In this document: positions 35,559 through 44,249 of the stretch, in pieces
Layout of the letters: the number at the start of each line of letters is the position of its first letter
How positions within the stretch are numbered: the stretch's first letter is position 1
Source: Porticoccus litoralis
GTDB taxonomy: Bacteria > Pseudomonadota > Gammaproteobacteria > Pseudomonadales > Porticoccaceae
DNA length: 64,000 bases
Direction: 5' to 3'
Assembly (NCBI RefSeq): GCF_030676955.1
Contig: NZ_JAUUUU010000005.1
Location: 98,785 to 162,784 of the forward strand
The notes under the pieces: model-generated
Told to the model about the DNA's origin: nothing
The model's input: the letters and a program-made list of their open reading frames with translations, nothing else
Database searches by the model: none
Program-made: the position numbers and the translations under genes

Positions 35559-35581
35559 GAGCCTCCAATAAAACAGGGATA

Positions 35582-35604
35582 AAATGCCTAAAAATCGGGC
35601 ATTT
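35582..35604 (+). terminator. Hairpin after batD
   Basis: 7-bp stem AAATGCC/GGCATTT with a 9-base loop, 23 bases downstream of the batD stop, with only a short T tract in the right arm. A weak terminator candidate for the Bat operon. Confidence 0.35.
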
Positions 35605-35831
35605 CTGACCACATTTGACCCGTATTTGTGCATCTTCTATCCAAGCGGGGATTCCCATACTGAAGATAAAGTTGTGGTCATTTTTTGTACGCCGATTCTT
35701 CCCATTCGCCCCTCGCCACTGAAGGGGCCTTCCAGTAGAATGAAATCAGCTGTTCCATCCAGAGCGCTGTTTATGCCCCACAAGCTCATTCCATTCCCCC
35801 TCCTCTCTTCTGCCATGAAAGGATTAACACT

Positions 35832-36650
35832 ATGCGCCGAGTCGTCTTCAACCAAAAAGGTGGTGTAGGAAAGTCCAGCATCACCTGTAACCTGGCTGCC
35901 ATTTGCGCAAACAACGGCAAAAAAACCCTGGTTGTGGATCTGGACCCTCAAGGCAATTCAACTCACTACTTGCTGGGTCAGGATGCCAAGCCTGACCTCA
36001 CCATTGCCGATTATTTCGCCCAGACAGTGTCGTTCAATCTGTCCCCCAAAAAGCCCGCCGACTTCGTTATTAAGACGCCCTACGAAAACCTGTCTGTAAT
36101 TGCCTCAGACCCGGAACTTGAGAGCATCGAACAGAAACTCGAGTCCCGTCACAAGATTTATAAATTACGGGACCTGCTGAACAAACTGGATGGCGAGTTC
36201 GACCATGTCTTTATTGACACCGCACCTGCCCTGAATTTTTACACCACTTCGGCACTGGTCTGTGCCGACAGTGTATTGATTCCCTTTGACTGCGATGCTT
36301 TCTCACGCCACGCCCTGTACAACATTCTCGAAGTCATTGGTGAAATGCGCGAAGACCACAACGACCGGCTTGAAGTGGAAGGCATTATCGCCAACCAGTT
36401 CCAGCCAAGGGCCAATCTGCCAAGTAAAATCATTAAGGAACTACTGGCAGAAAAACACCCAGTCTTGCCTGTTTACCTCAGTCAGTCAGTAAAAATGCGC
36501 GAGTCTCACCAGGCTTGTAAACCACTGATCTACTTCGCCCCGAGCCACGCCCTCACCAAGCAGTTTGTCGAGCTGCACGAGGTCATTAGTGGTGGTAAAA
36601 AAGCGGTAAAAAAAGCCGGAAAGAAAAAGAAAGAGACCGAAACAGCCTGA
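35832..36650 (+). CDS. Orphan ParA family ATPase
   Basis: 272 residues with deviant Walker A FNQKGGVGKSS (6-16, both signature Lys), VVDLDPQGNSTHYLLG (Walker A' region) and FIDTAPALNFYTTSAL (Walker B). No N-terminal helix-turn-helix, so it is a small type Ib-like/chromosomal orphan ParA rather than a plasmid type Ia. No parB lies next to it. The C terminus ends in a Lys-rich tail (KKAVKKAGKKKKE) suited to non-specific DNA or membrane contact. Such orphans position protein cargoes on the nucleoid; the cargo is unknown. AAGGA lies 8 bases before the ATG. Confidence 0.88.
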   Translation: MRRVVFNQKGGVGKSSITCNLAAICANNGKKTLVVDLDPQGNSTHYLLGQDAKPDLTIADYFAQTVSFNLSPKKPADFVIKTPYENLSVIASDPELESIEQKLESRHKIYKLRDLLNKLDGEFDHVFIDTAPALNFYTTSALVCADSVLIPFDCDAFSRHALYNILEVIGEMREDHNDRLEVEGIIANQFQPRANLPSKIIKELLAEKHPVLPVYLSQSVKMRESHQACKPLIYFAPSHALTKQFVELHEVISGGKKAVKKAGKKKKETETA

Positions 36651-36680
36651 GCCACTGTTGAACGCAGATATGGCAAAAAA

Positions 36681-36703
36681 AAGGAGAGCTGGACGCTCTC
36701 CTT
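36681..36703 (-). terminator. Intrinsic terminator for pepN direction
   Basis: Perfect 9-bp stem AAGGAGAGC/GCTCTCCTT with a 5-base loop. On the minus strand it is followed at once by a run of T (plus-strand A run at about 36674-36682), so it ends leftward transcription about 137 bases past the pepN stop; the parA gene could use the hairpin from the other side. Confidence 0.75.
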
Positions 36704-36839
36704 AATAATGAACCCTTGAGATAGAGGGTTGAATGTCACTCATGCGTCTCAACGCTTTCAGCGTTTCAACGGCGGCCATTATCCTGCCATCGGTTAACAG
36801 GGCAGTTGATACCGATCAACTGGGTTACCTTTTTATCTC

Positions 36840-39482
36840 TCACAGACTCTTCGACGCGATCTCGTAGGTATCCCGGGACAACCCCGGTTCCGCCAGAACT
36901 CGCGCCAACTCTTCCCGCATCAGCGCCTGCCGTGTCAGATCATAACGTCGCCACTTGGTGAGAGGTGTCAGCTGGCGGGACGCAATCTGAGGGTTGAGCT
37001 TGTCCAGTGCAATAACGTTGTCTGCCAGGAAACGATAACCCTCTCCCGCTTCGTCGTGAAAGTTGATGAGATTACTATTACAGAACACGCCGATCAGGGA
37101 GCGCACCTTGTTGGGGTTGTGGAAGTCGAAGGCCGGGTGCTCCATCAACACTTTCACCCGCTCCAGACCACCGGGCAAAACACAGGCGGCCTGGGTTTGA
37201 AACCACTGGTTCAAAACCAGCGGCTCGTGTTGCCAGTCATTATAGAATTTATCCAGAGCCTGTTCCGAAAGAGGCCGTGCCTCTTCCCGTGGATCATTGA
37301 CCAATCCGTTCAGGGCCGAGAGGCGATCCGTCATGTTATCGGCTTCCATAAACTGGGTGTGCATCAACGATAATGAATCGTCTGAGGCGCCATTCAACAG
37401 GTAACGCAGAGACAGGTTTTTGAGGCTGCGTTTGGCCACTGCAGCACCGGACATTTCGAAAACTTTTTCGCTGTTAGCGAGGTAGGTTGCGCGCCATGTA
37501 TCTCTCAGTTCACGGCCAAGTTCGCGACACATAAAGCGCCGCACCTGGTGAATCGCTTCAACATCGATAACCTCCGCCAGTTCCGCCAGCAAATACTCGC
37601 TGGGCAACATTAGCACCAGGGCCTGCATGGCTTTGTCAGTATCTGTTTCGGCCAGAACTTTGGCAAAGGCTTCTACCAACCGCTGATCCAGCACTAGCGG
37701 GGTTCCTTCGCGATAATCTGTCACCAGCGCCTGCATCAGCTGTATCGACAGCTGTTGACCGGCATTCCAACGATTGAAGCCATCGCTGTCGTGACCCATC
37801 AGGAAGCTCAGCTGGTCCAGAGTGTAGGGGTAACTGAGTTTTACCGGTGCAGAAAAACCGCGCAACAGGGAGGGTACAGGGGCCTCGGTGATGCCCTCGA
37901 ACACCACGGTCTGCTCTGGCTGGGTAATTTCCAGCACCTGGGTGGTGTTGCCCTTTGCATCCAGAGGCAGATCCCCTGACGGTGTAACCAAACCGACCGA
38001 TACCGGTATATGGTATGGCTGTTTTTCCTGGCATTCAGGCGTGGGCGGACAAGACTGACTGAAATGCAGGCTGAATTGTTGCTGCTGCGGATCATAATCA
38101 CTGGTCACCGACAAACGCGGCGTGCCCGCCTGGCGATACCAGTTCATAAACTGGGTAAAGTCCCGCTCGCTAACATCGGCCATGGCTGCCACGAAGTCCT
38201 CAATCGTCACCGCCTGACCATCGTGGCGTTCAAAATAGATATCCGTACCACGACGGAACAGCTCGGGCCCCAGCAGGGTGTGGATCATGCGCACCACTTC
38301 CGAACCCTTTTCATAAATCGTGGCGGTGTAAAAATTGGATATTTCCATGTAGTAGGCCGGTTGGACCGGGTGCGCGGTGGGGCCGCTATCTTCTGCAAAC
38401 TGCACAGTGCGCAACATGTTCACGTCTTCAACGCGTTTCACCGTTGCTGAACCCATGTCGGCAGAAAACTGTGAGTCGCGAAATACGGTGAAACCCTCTT
38501 TCAGGCTCAGTTGAAACCAGTCTCGACAGGTGACACGGTTCCCAGACCAGTTGTGGAAATACTCGTGGGCCACTACCGCTTCAACGCGTTTAAAACCGTC
38601 ATCGGTGGTAGTGGACGGGTGCGCCAGTACGCAGGAGGTGTTAAAAATATTTAACCCCTTGTTCTCCATGGCACCCATGTTGAAATCGTCCACGGCAACA
38701 ATCATGTAGAGATCCAGATCGTATTCGCGACCATAAACCTCCTCATCCCAGACCATGGCATTTTTCAGAGAATCCATGGCGTGGCCGCATTTTTCAATAT
38801 CCTTCTCTTCCACATACAGCTTTAAGGCCACATCACGGCCACTGCAGGTGGTGAAGCTGTCTTCTACCAGCGAAAGATCCCCGGCAACCAGGGCAAACAG
38901 GTAGGCCGGTTTCAGGAACGGGTCATGCCAGGTTGCCCAATGACGCCCATCATCAAGAGCACCCCAGTCGTGCAGGTTGCCGTTCGACAGCAACACCGGG
39001 CATTCCGATTTACTGGCCACCACGGTGGTGGTGAATTCCGACATCACATCCGGGCGATCGAGGTAGTAGGTGATTTTCCGGAAACCCTGCGCCTCGCACT
39101 GGGTGCAATACATGGTGCGCGACTTGAACAGGCCCTCAAGGGATGTGTTTTCCCTGGGGCGGATCAACACTTCAGAAGTCAGCGTAAAATTATCCGGTAC
39201 CCGGTGAATCAGCAGCTCTTCCCCGTTGACCTCGTACTCGGCCTTCGACAGGGCACGGCCATCCACTGCCAGCTGTTGCAATTCAAGCTGCACACCGTGG
39301 AGGGACAGGCTTTTGCCCTGGTAGTTGCTCGCAGGATTGCGACGCATGGTCAGGTTGGCCAGCACCGTGGCATCTTTATCACCAATCTCCACCCGCAGCT
39401 CGGTCTTATCGATCAAAAAGCGCGGTACTTCGTAGTCTTTCAGGTAAATATTGCCCGGTTGGGCGTCTCTCATGGCCATCAT
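36840..39482 (-). CDS. pepN: Aminopeptidase N (M1 family)
   Basis: 880 residues, the usual size for E. coli-type PepN (870). Cytosolic broad-specificity zinc aminopeptidase of the late steps of protein turnover. Substrate-binding GAMEN (270-274), zinc site HEYFHNW (His306, Glu307, His310) and distal Glu in SLKEGFTVFRD are intact. The start ATGATG overlaps the DUF2797 stop by one base (TGATG). It is the last gene of a leftward run rhomboid-yeaC-DUF2797-pepN and has an intrinsic terminator downstream. Confidence 0.97.
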   Translation of the reverse strand: MMAMRDAQPGNIYLKDYEVPRFLIDKTELRVEIGDKDATVLANLTMRRNPASNYQGKSLSLHGVQLELQQLAVDGRALSKAEYEVNGEELLIHRVPDNFTLTSEVLIRPRENTSLEGLFKSRTMYCTQCEAQGFRKITYYLDRPDVMSEFTTTVVASKSECPVLLSNGNLHDWGALDDGRHWATWHDPFLKPAYLFALVAGDLSLVEDSFTTCSGRDVALKLYVEEKDIEKCGHAMDSLKNAMVWDEEVYGREYDLDLYMIVAVDDFNMGAMENKGLNIFNTSCVLAHPSTTTDDGFKRVEAVVAHEYFHNWSGNRVTCRDWFQLSLKEGFTVFRDSQFSADMGSATVKRVEDVNMLRTVQFAEDSGPTAHPVQPAYYMEISNFYTATIYEKGSEVVRMIHTLLGPELFRRGTDIYFERHDGQAVTIEDFVAAMADVSERDFTQFMNWYRQAGTPRLSVTSDYDPQQQQFSLHFSQSCPPTPECQEKQPYHIPVSVGLVTPSGDLPLDAKGNTTQVLEITQPEQTVVFEGITEAPVPSLLRGFSAPVKLSYPYTLDQLSFLMGHDSDGFNRWNAGQQLSIQLMQALVTDYREGTPLVLDQRLVEAFAKVLAETDTDKAMQALVLMLPSEYLLAELAEVIDVEAIHQVRRFMCRELGRELRDTWRATYLANSEKVFEMSGAAVAKRSLKNLSLRYLLNGASDDSLSLMHTQFMEADNMTDRLSALNGLVNDPREEARPLSEQALDKFYNDWQHEPLVLNQWFQTQAACVLPGGLERVKVLMEHPAFDFHNPNKVRSLIGVFCNSNLINFHDEAGEGYRFLADNVIALDKLNPQIASRQLTPLTKWRRYDLTRQALMREELARVLAEPGLSRDTYEIASKSL

Positions 39483-40318
39483 CAGATTGCTACTTCCACG
39501 TGGTAAGCTGTGTATTTGCGGATATTAATCACGCCACTGTCCAGGATCAGGTACTGTCCCTTAATGCCCTGTAGTGTGCCCTCCACCACCGGGTTTTTGT
39601 CCATATTCAGACTGGCAACCTTGCTGGGATAATTCAGTACCGGGTAGTCGATATCCACCACGCTGGATTGCTCCAGACGCTGCAAGGACTGTATACCAAA
39701 TTGCTCTTCCAGCTGACTGAGGGTTGTTTCACAACGGTCAAATAATTCGTCTCGTATAACGGGCAGCTCAACAGCTTCAATCTGGCCCTTCAACATGGTG
39801 CGCCAGTTGGTTTTATCGGCCACATACTGTTTCATCGCTGTCTCAACAAGGCCGGATTGTTGCCGGGTTTTCACCCGCATAATCGGCAAAGCCTGAACCG
39901 CACCCTGGTCGATCCATCGGGTAGGTAACTGGGATTCGCGGGTAATACCGACTTTCACCCCTGACGAGTTGGCCAGGTAGACAATATGGTCGACCATGCA
40001 GTGGCTATCTGCCCATTCAGGCTCACGACAGGTGCCCTCAAAATAGTGGCATTTTTCGGGACTGACGATACAGCTGTCGCACTGTGCCAGTTTGGCAAAA
40101 CAGGGGTAACAGTAGCCCTGGTTAAAGCTTTTGTTACTGCGACGCCCGCAGTGAATGCAGTGAATCTCGCCGGTAAACGTCATACGGATAGATTCACCCA
40201 GCAACCCATTTAAAGGCAGACGTTCTTCATCCAACGGTAACTGGTACGTCACTTGGCCCGCCGGGTCCGGCGGCAGTGCCACCTTCATTTTCTGGAGATG
40301 CCCTGAATAATCAGCCAC
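39482..40318 (-). CDS. DUF2797 family Cys-rich protein
   Basis: 278 residues. Two to three Cys clusters in the first third (CIHCGRRSNKSFNQGYCYPC, then CDSCIVSPEKC and FEGTCREPEW) suggest zinc binding. They are followed by VYLANSSGVKVGITR, which resembles the GIY-YIG-like segment typical of DUF2797, then PTRWIDQGAV. No signal peptide. Function unknown; possibly nucleic-acid related, from the fold hints only. It is translationally coupled to pepN (TGATG) and sits 3 bases after the yeaC stop. Confidence 0.82.
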   Translation of the reverse strand: MADYSGHLQKMKVALPPDPAGQVTYQLPLDEERLPLNGLLGESIRMTFTGEIHCIHCGRRSNKSFNQGYCYPCFAKLAQCDSCIVSPEKCHYFEGTCREPEWADSHCMVDHIVYLANSSGVKVGITRESQLPTRWIDQGAVQALPIMRVKTRQQSGLVETAMKQYVADKTNWRTMLKGQIEAVELPVIRDELFDRCETTLSQLEEQFGIQSLQRLEQSSVVDIDYPVLNYPSKVASLNMDKNPVVEGTLQGIKGQYLILDSGVINIRKYTAYHVEVAI

Positions 40319-40321
40319 CGG

Positions 40322-40588
40322 CTACTCCTGCCATTTCAGGGGCTGGGGATCACTACCCTTCTTCTGTTTTGTGGCACAGGGTTCGGCCTTCTGCTTTGGC
40401 GCCACGTAGCCCACACGCTCCTCCTCGGACTTATGACGGGCATCGTAGGCAATAATGGCCTGCATGCTGTGCTCCCGCTGCTCCTTTGTCAGGCGCGAGC
40501 CATCGGGCCATTTGCCCGTCTCCACAGCACGTTTCAGGTTGTCGTAAATGTCGGGTGTGATCGCATCGATCAATTGTTGAAAATCCAT
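40322..40588 (-). CDS. YeaC-like (DUF1315) small protein
   Basis: 88 residues from the ATG at 40588, favoured because GAGG lies 6 bases upstream; the ATG at 40594 touches that GAGG directly. The core MDFQQLIDAITPDIYDNLKR then AVETGKWPDGSRLTKEQ is the DUF1315/YeaC pattern of proteobacteria. Small, charged, cytosolic, with a Lys/Gln-rich tail. Function unknown. It lies 94 bases after the rhomboid stop in the leftward group. Confidence 0.82.
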   Translation of the reverse strand: MDFQQLIDAITPDIYDNLKRAVETGKWPDGSRLTKEQREHSMQAIIAYDARHKSEEERVGYVAPKQKAEPCATKQKKGSDPQPLKWQE

Positions 40589-40682
40589 GGACATCCTCGG
40601 TGTAACCTCGGTACAGATAGGCGCCAGCCAGTAGTGACAGCGCCAATGGGATAGTGTGAAAAACAGCTGACGATTATAGCAA

Positions 40683-41549
40683 TTACTGCCGCTCTCCGCC
40701 GGATTCAACCTTGCCGGACCAGATGCCCAGCACCATGCCGCTCACCAGACCGGCAGCGTGGGCAGCATTGGCAATACTGCCTGACATCAGCAAATCGATG
40801 AGTCCGGTCATACCGACAAACAGCCACACCAGCATAAACACCAGCAGGCCGTTTGGCAGCGCCAGTATTGGTCGCGGGGCTACCTTATTGCGCATCCAGA
40901 CATAACCTAGCAGGCCATAGACGACGCCTGACATGCCACCAAACAGCGAAGGTCCGCTCCAAAGGTATTGGGCAATATTGGAAGCCAACGCCATCAACAG
41001 CACCACCATTAATATGTGCATGCTTCCCGCCAAGGGTTCGACCCGACGCCCCAGCTCCCACATCCAGACACTGTTGAAGGCGACGTGAAAAATGCCGAAG
41101 TGGAGAAAGATAGGTGTAATCAATCGCCAATACTGCCCCTTAGCCATAGCCATGTCGGCGGTATCAAAACTGATGCTGTCGCCAAATAGCTCAAAATCCT
41201 GAAAGGTAAACCAGTGTATCAGGGGGAAGCCCCAATCCACGATGGCTGACCCCACAATGCTCAGCAGTATAAGAACTACCACCACCGGCATTTTCTGCAC
41301 TTGTTCCTTGAAACCCAACTGCGGCATGCCGGGAGGTGGTGGTGGTGGGTGATGAATGCTGTAATCCTGCAGCATCCTGACGACTTCCCGGACATCCTCT
41401 GAGGAAGCCACCCACAATTCCACCATGTCTCCGCGCTCGCGGACGCGAAAGCGAATACCCTGAGCCTCTAGCTGGTGGTAAAACTCAGTGATATCGTACT
41501 GGGATGGAATGTCCGCAATCTGGACCCATTCTGGCTGTTGCTCTGTCAT
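40683..41549 (-). CDS. Rhomboid family intramembrane serine protease
   Basis: 288 residues. An N-terminal cytosolic domain (1-65) is followed by a Pro-rich hinge (HHPPPPPPGMP, 66-76) and six membrane helices. The GlpG-type HxxxxHxxxN motif (His150, His155, Asn159), catalytic Ser207 in GMSGVVYG and His264 in NAAHAAG are all intact, and the numbering closely follows E. coli GlpG (Ser201, His254). It cleaves membrane proteins within the bilayer. Only 4 bases separate it from the nadK stop upstream, so it is cotranscribed with nadK. Confidence 0.95.
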   Translation of the reverse strand: MTEQQPEWVQIADIPSQYDITEFYHQLEAQGIRFRVRERGDMVELWVASSEDVREVVRMLQDYSIHHPPPPPPGMPQLGFKEQVQKMPVVVVLILLSIVGSAIVDWGFPLIHWFTFQDFELFGDSISFDTADMAMAKGQYWRLITPIFLHFGIFHVAFNSVWMWELGRRVEPLAGSMHILMVVLLMALASNIAQYLWSGPSLFGGMSGVVYGLLGYVWMRNKVAPRPILALPNGLLVFMLVWLFVGMTGLIDLLMSGSIANAAHAAGLVSGMVLGIWSGKVESGGERQ

Positions 41550-41553
41550 TGCG

Positions 41554-42450
41554 TCAGCGGTTCCGCTCCGAAATACCTAGGCGACTACCCCAGCCCAGTT
41601 TGGTGCGACAGGTTTCGTAGAAATCATGCCCAACGGGATGAATCAATTGAATCTGCTGGGCCATCTTGTGAATCCGGATCGTGTCTCCCGGCTCTGACTG
41701 AATATCATTCTGGCCGTCACAGGTCACCAAAGGATGAAGTTCGTTGCGAGAACCCACCCGAATCTCAATATCACTGTTGCCACCGACCACGATGGGACGG
41801 CTGGACAGCGTGTGCGGATTCATAGGTACCAGCCCAATCGCATCCAGGTTGGGATGCATGATCGGGCCGCCCCCTGACAGGGCGTAAGCTGTAGAACCGG
41901 TGGGGGTAGAAACAATCAAGCCGTCGGAACGCTGGCTATAGACAAACTGCTCATCGATATACAGCTCAAACTCCATCATCCGCACAGATTTTCCCGGGTG
42001 CAGTACCACGTCGTTGAGAGCGCTGCCAGTACCAATCACCTGTCCAGAACGCCTGATAGACACTTCTAGAAGAAAGCGGCTGGAGATTATGAATTCCCCG
42101 GAAAGTACACGCTTGACCTGCTCTTCCATTTCGTGGGGCAGGATGTCGGTGAGAAAACCCAGTCGACCGCGGTTCACTCCCAGCAGGGGCACGTTGTGCT
42201 GTACCAGGTTACGGGCGGCACTCAGCATACTGCCGTCGCCTCCCACCATAATCACCAGGTCCAGTGGTACATCCAGCTTGCCGCATTCAAACACCGGCAA
42301 CTCGGTGTTGCCGACAAACCGCGCGGTATTGATCTCAAGAATCACCGTGTAACCAGCTTCACCGAGATAGCTGATAAGCCGCTTGATGGAATCACCGATT
42401 TCCGGTGTCTCAATATTGGAAACCAGCGCAATCCGCTTGAAATCAGTCAT
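41554..42450 (-). CDS. nadK: NAD kinase
   Basis: 298 residues from ATG 42450 (MTDFKRIALVSN); an upstream in-frame TTG at 42471 is unlikely. It phosphorylates NAD to NADP using ATP. Family motifs GGDGSML (70-76), NRGRLGFLTD, the DGLIVSTPTGSTAYALSGGGP loop and NPHTLSSRPIV are present. The Shine-Dalgarno is weak. The neighbour downstream is the rhomboid gene; upstream, 257 bases separate it from the ino1 stop with no clear terminator. Confidence 0.96.
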   Translation of the reverse strand: MTDFKRIALVSNIETPEIGDSIKRLISYLGEAGYTVILEINTARFVGNTELPVFECGKLDVPLDLVIMVGGDGSMLSAARNLVQHNVPLLGVNRGRLGFLTDILPHEMEEQVKRVLSGEFIISSRFLLEVSIRRSGQVIGTGSALNDVVLHPGKSVRMMEFELYIDEQFVYSQRSDGLIVSTPTGSTAYALSGGGPIMHPNLDAIGLVPMNPHTLSSRPIVVGGNSDIEIRVGSRNELHPLVTCDGQNDIQSEPGDTIRIHKMAQQIQLIHPVGHDFYETCRTKLGWGSRLGISERNR

Positions 42451-42707
42451 GAAGTTATCTGAATAGCCCAAAAAAGTATCGGATCATTATATACCAACAG
42501 TTTCTACAACTACGCTCAAAGAAGCTGCTGCCGGTTATCTCAGCATAATCGTGGACAAAAGAGGTCATATCGAACAAGACACTCGCAACCCTGAGTATCA
42601 TTCTGGGAACCTGGCCTAACCTAACCGTTGAGCAGATCAATACGTTATCCCTTGAGGCAGATCCGATTCGGGCCGCCATCCTGGCAGCCTATGACGCTGA
42701 TCCCGTC

Positions 42708-43802
42708 CTAGACCCACTCTTCCATCAGGGTGGCATAGGACTCGTCGTCCGGGATCTGCCGGGGCGGGTGCTTGCAGAAGAACGCGGAAGGAATCTCGAT
42801 AATGCCTCCCATGTTCCGTTCCAGGGCAACCTTGGCGCAGCGGATGGTATCAATGGCCACGCCGGCGGAGTTGGGGGAATCTTCCACGGACAACCGTAAT
42901 TCCAGGTTCATCGCCACGTCGCCAAACAATTTGCCCTCCATGCGGATAAAACAGACCTTATTGTCGTTCTGCCAGGGCACGTAATCACTGGGGCCAACAT
43001 GGATGTTTTCGGCTTCCAGTCGCTGGGGAATAGCCGCCTGCACGGCCTCCGTCTTGGATTCTTTCTTCGAGGCCAGACGCTCCCGATTCAACATGTTGAG
43101 AAAATCGGTGTTGCCACCGGTGTTGAGCTGATAGGTGCGCTCCAGCTTCACGCCGCGCTTCTTGAACAGGTTGCCCAGGGTGCGGTGCACGATGGTCGCG
43201 CCCAATTGCGCCTTGATATCATCACCGATGATAGGAATATGGCGCGCCTCGAAGCGCTGCGCCCATTCGGGATTGCTGGCAATAAACACTGGGATGTTGT
43301 TGACGAATGCGCAACCCGCTTCCAGGGCGCATTCAGCGTAAAACTCAGTGGCTTTCTGGGAGCCAACCGGCAGGTAATTCATAAGGACATCCACCCCGGC
43401 CTTTTTCAATTGGTCTACCACGTCGGCCTGGCTGGGTTCCGCTTCCGATGACAACAGGAATGTGCGGTCATCACCGAAATTGGCCATGTGTTCGGAGTAA
43501 CCGTCAAGCACCTTACCCATGGATACCTTGACGCCACTGGCGGGCAAGTCGCCACAGAACACTGTGGTGCAATTGGGAAGGGCGAAGACCGCTTCGTTGA
43601 CATCCACTCCCACTTTGCGTTTGTCGATATCAAATGCCGCCACCACCTCAATATCTCCAGGCTGGTAACCGCCAATTTCATAGTTGAGGAGACCAATACA
43701 TTCCTCTGCACCCCTGTCACGGTAATAATGGATTCCCTGAATCAGGGAACTGGCACAGTTGCCCACGCCAATGACAGCAATTCTGATGTTCTTTCTTTCC
43801 AC
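42708..43802 (-). CDS. ino1: Inositol-3-phosphate synthase (Ino1/MIPS)
   Basis: 364 residues, the short actinobacterial/archaeal-type MIPS. It turns glucose 6-phosphate into myo-inositol 3-phosphate with NAD as bound cofactor. The Rossmann start is IRIAVIGVGNCASSLIQG (6-23); family motifs include LNYLPVGSQKATEFYAECAL, FVNNIPVFIASNP, IIGDDIKAQLGATIVHRTL and LNTGGNTDFLNML. The enzyme is uncommon in gammaproteobacteria. It lies 54 bases after a GtrA gene and a CDP-alcohol phosphatidyltransferase gene on the same strand, which strongly suggests it supplies inositol phosphate for a phospholipid head group. Confidence 0.93.
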   Translation of the reverse strand: MERKNIRIAVIGVGNCASSLIQGIHYYRDRGAEECIGLLNYEIGGYQPGDIEVVAAFDIDKRKVGVDVNEAVFALPNCTTVFCGDLPASGVKVSMGKVLDGYSEHMANFGDDRTFLLSSEAEPSQADVVDQLKKAGVDVLMNYLPVGSQKATEFYAECALEAGCAFVNNIPVFIASNPEWAQRFEARHIPIIGDDIKAQLGATIVHRTLGNLFKKRGVKLERTYQLNTGGNTDFLNMLNRERLASKKESKTEAVQAAIPQRLEAENIHVGPSDYVPWQNDNKVCFIRMEGKLFGDVAMNLELRLSVEDSPNSAGVAIDTIRCAKVALERNMGGIIEIPSAFFCKHPPRQIPDDESYATLMEEWV

Positions 43803-43856
43803 GACGACTCCTTAGCAAGCCCCACAAGGTCCACAAAAACTGGCAACAAAAAAAGG

Positions 43857-44249
43857 TTACTGACTTTTCAACAAACCGCCCCTGGCCGCAAACACCAGAT
43901 AGCGGTGCAGGGGGTAATTAATAAGCAGGGCAACAGTCAGAGCGACAAGAACCCGGGCAGGAAAATATGCCAATGCTGTATGGGCCACCATAAGCACCAC
44001 ACCATAGGCATTGACTAGAGCAGAAACCAGGCACACAGACATATAGGTGCCCATCTGCCACAGCAACCTGTCTCCGGCAACACGGAAACTCCAGTAGCGA
44101 TTAAGCGTAAAGTTCACCATGCCACCGACCATGGGGCCAAGGGCAACCGCAATGGCCAACGGCAACCCAAGGAGCTGGTAACAGAACACCATAACTGCGA
44201 AATCCACAGCTGTGGCCAGCATCGCAGCGAACTGGGCGCGGTAAAACAT
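43857..44249 (-). CDS. GtrA family membrane protein
   Basis: 130 residues from the ATG at 44249 that overlaps the preceding stop (TGATG); the longer frame to 44330 has no ribosome site and overlaps the upstream gene by 82 bases. Four membrane helices of the GtrA type with the conserved loop PMVGGMVNFTLNRYWSFR between helices 2 and 3. GtrA proteins assist movement or transfer of polyprenyl-phosphate-linked sugars. In this operon it could help flip or glycosylate an inositol lipid, which is inference. Confidence 0.87.
   Translation of the reverse strand: MFYRAQFAAMLATAVDFAVMVFCYQLLGLPLAIAVALGPMVGGMVNFTLNRYWSFRVAGDRLLWQMGTYMSVCLVSALVNAYGVVLMVAHTALAYFPARVLVALTVALLINYPLHRYLVFAARGGLLKSQ

Noticed and set aside
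42472..42707. 236-base gap between nadK and ino1 with a short plus-strand frame that looks protein-like.
   Set aside because: No start codon or ribosome site, and it runs antisense into ino1; no terminator or other element seen.
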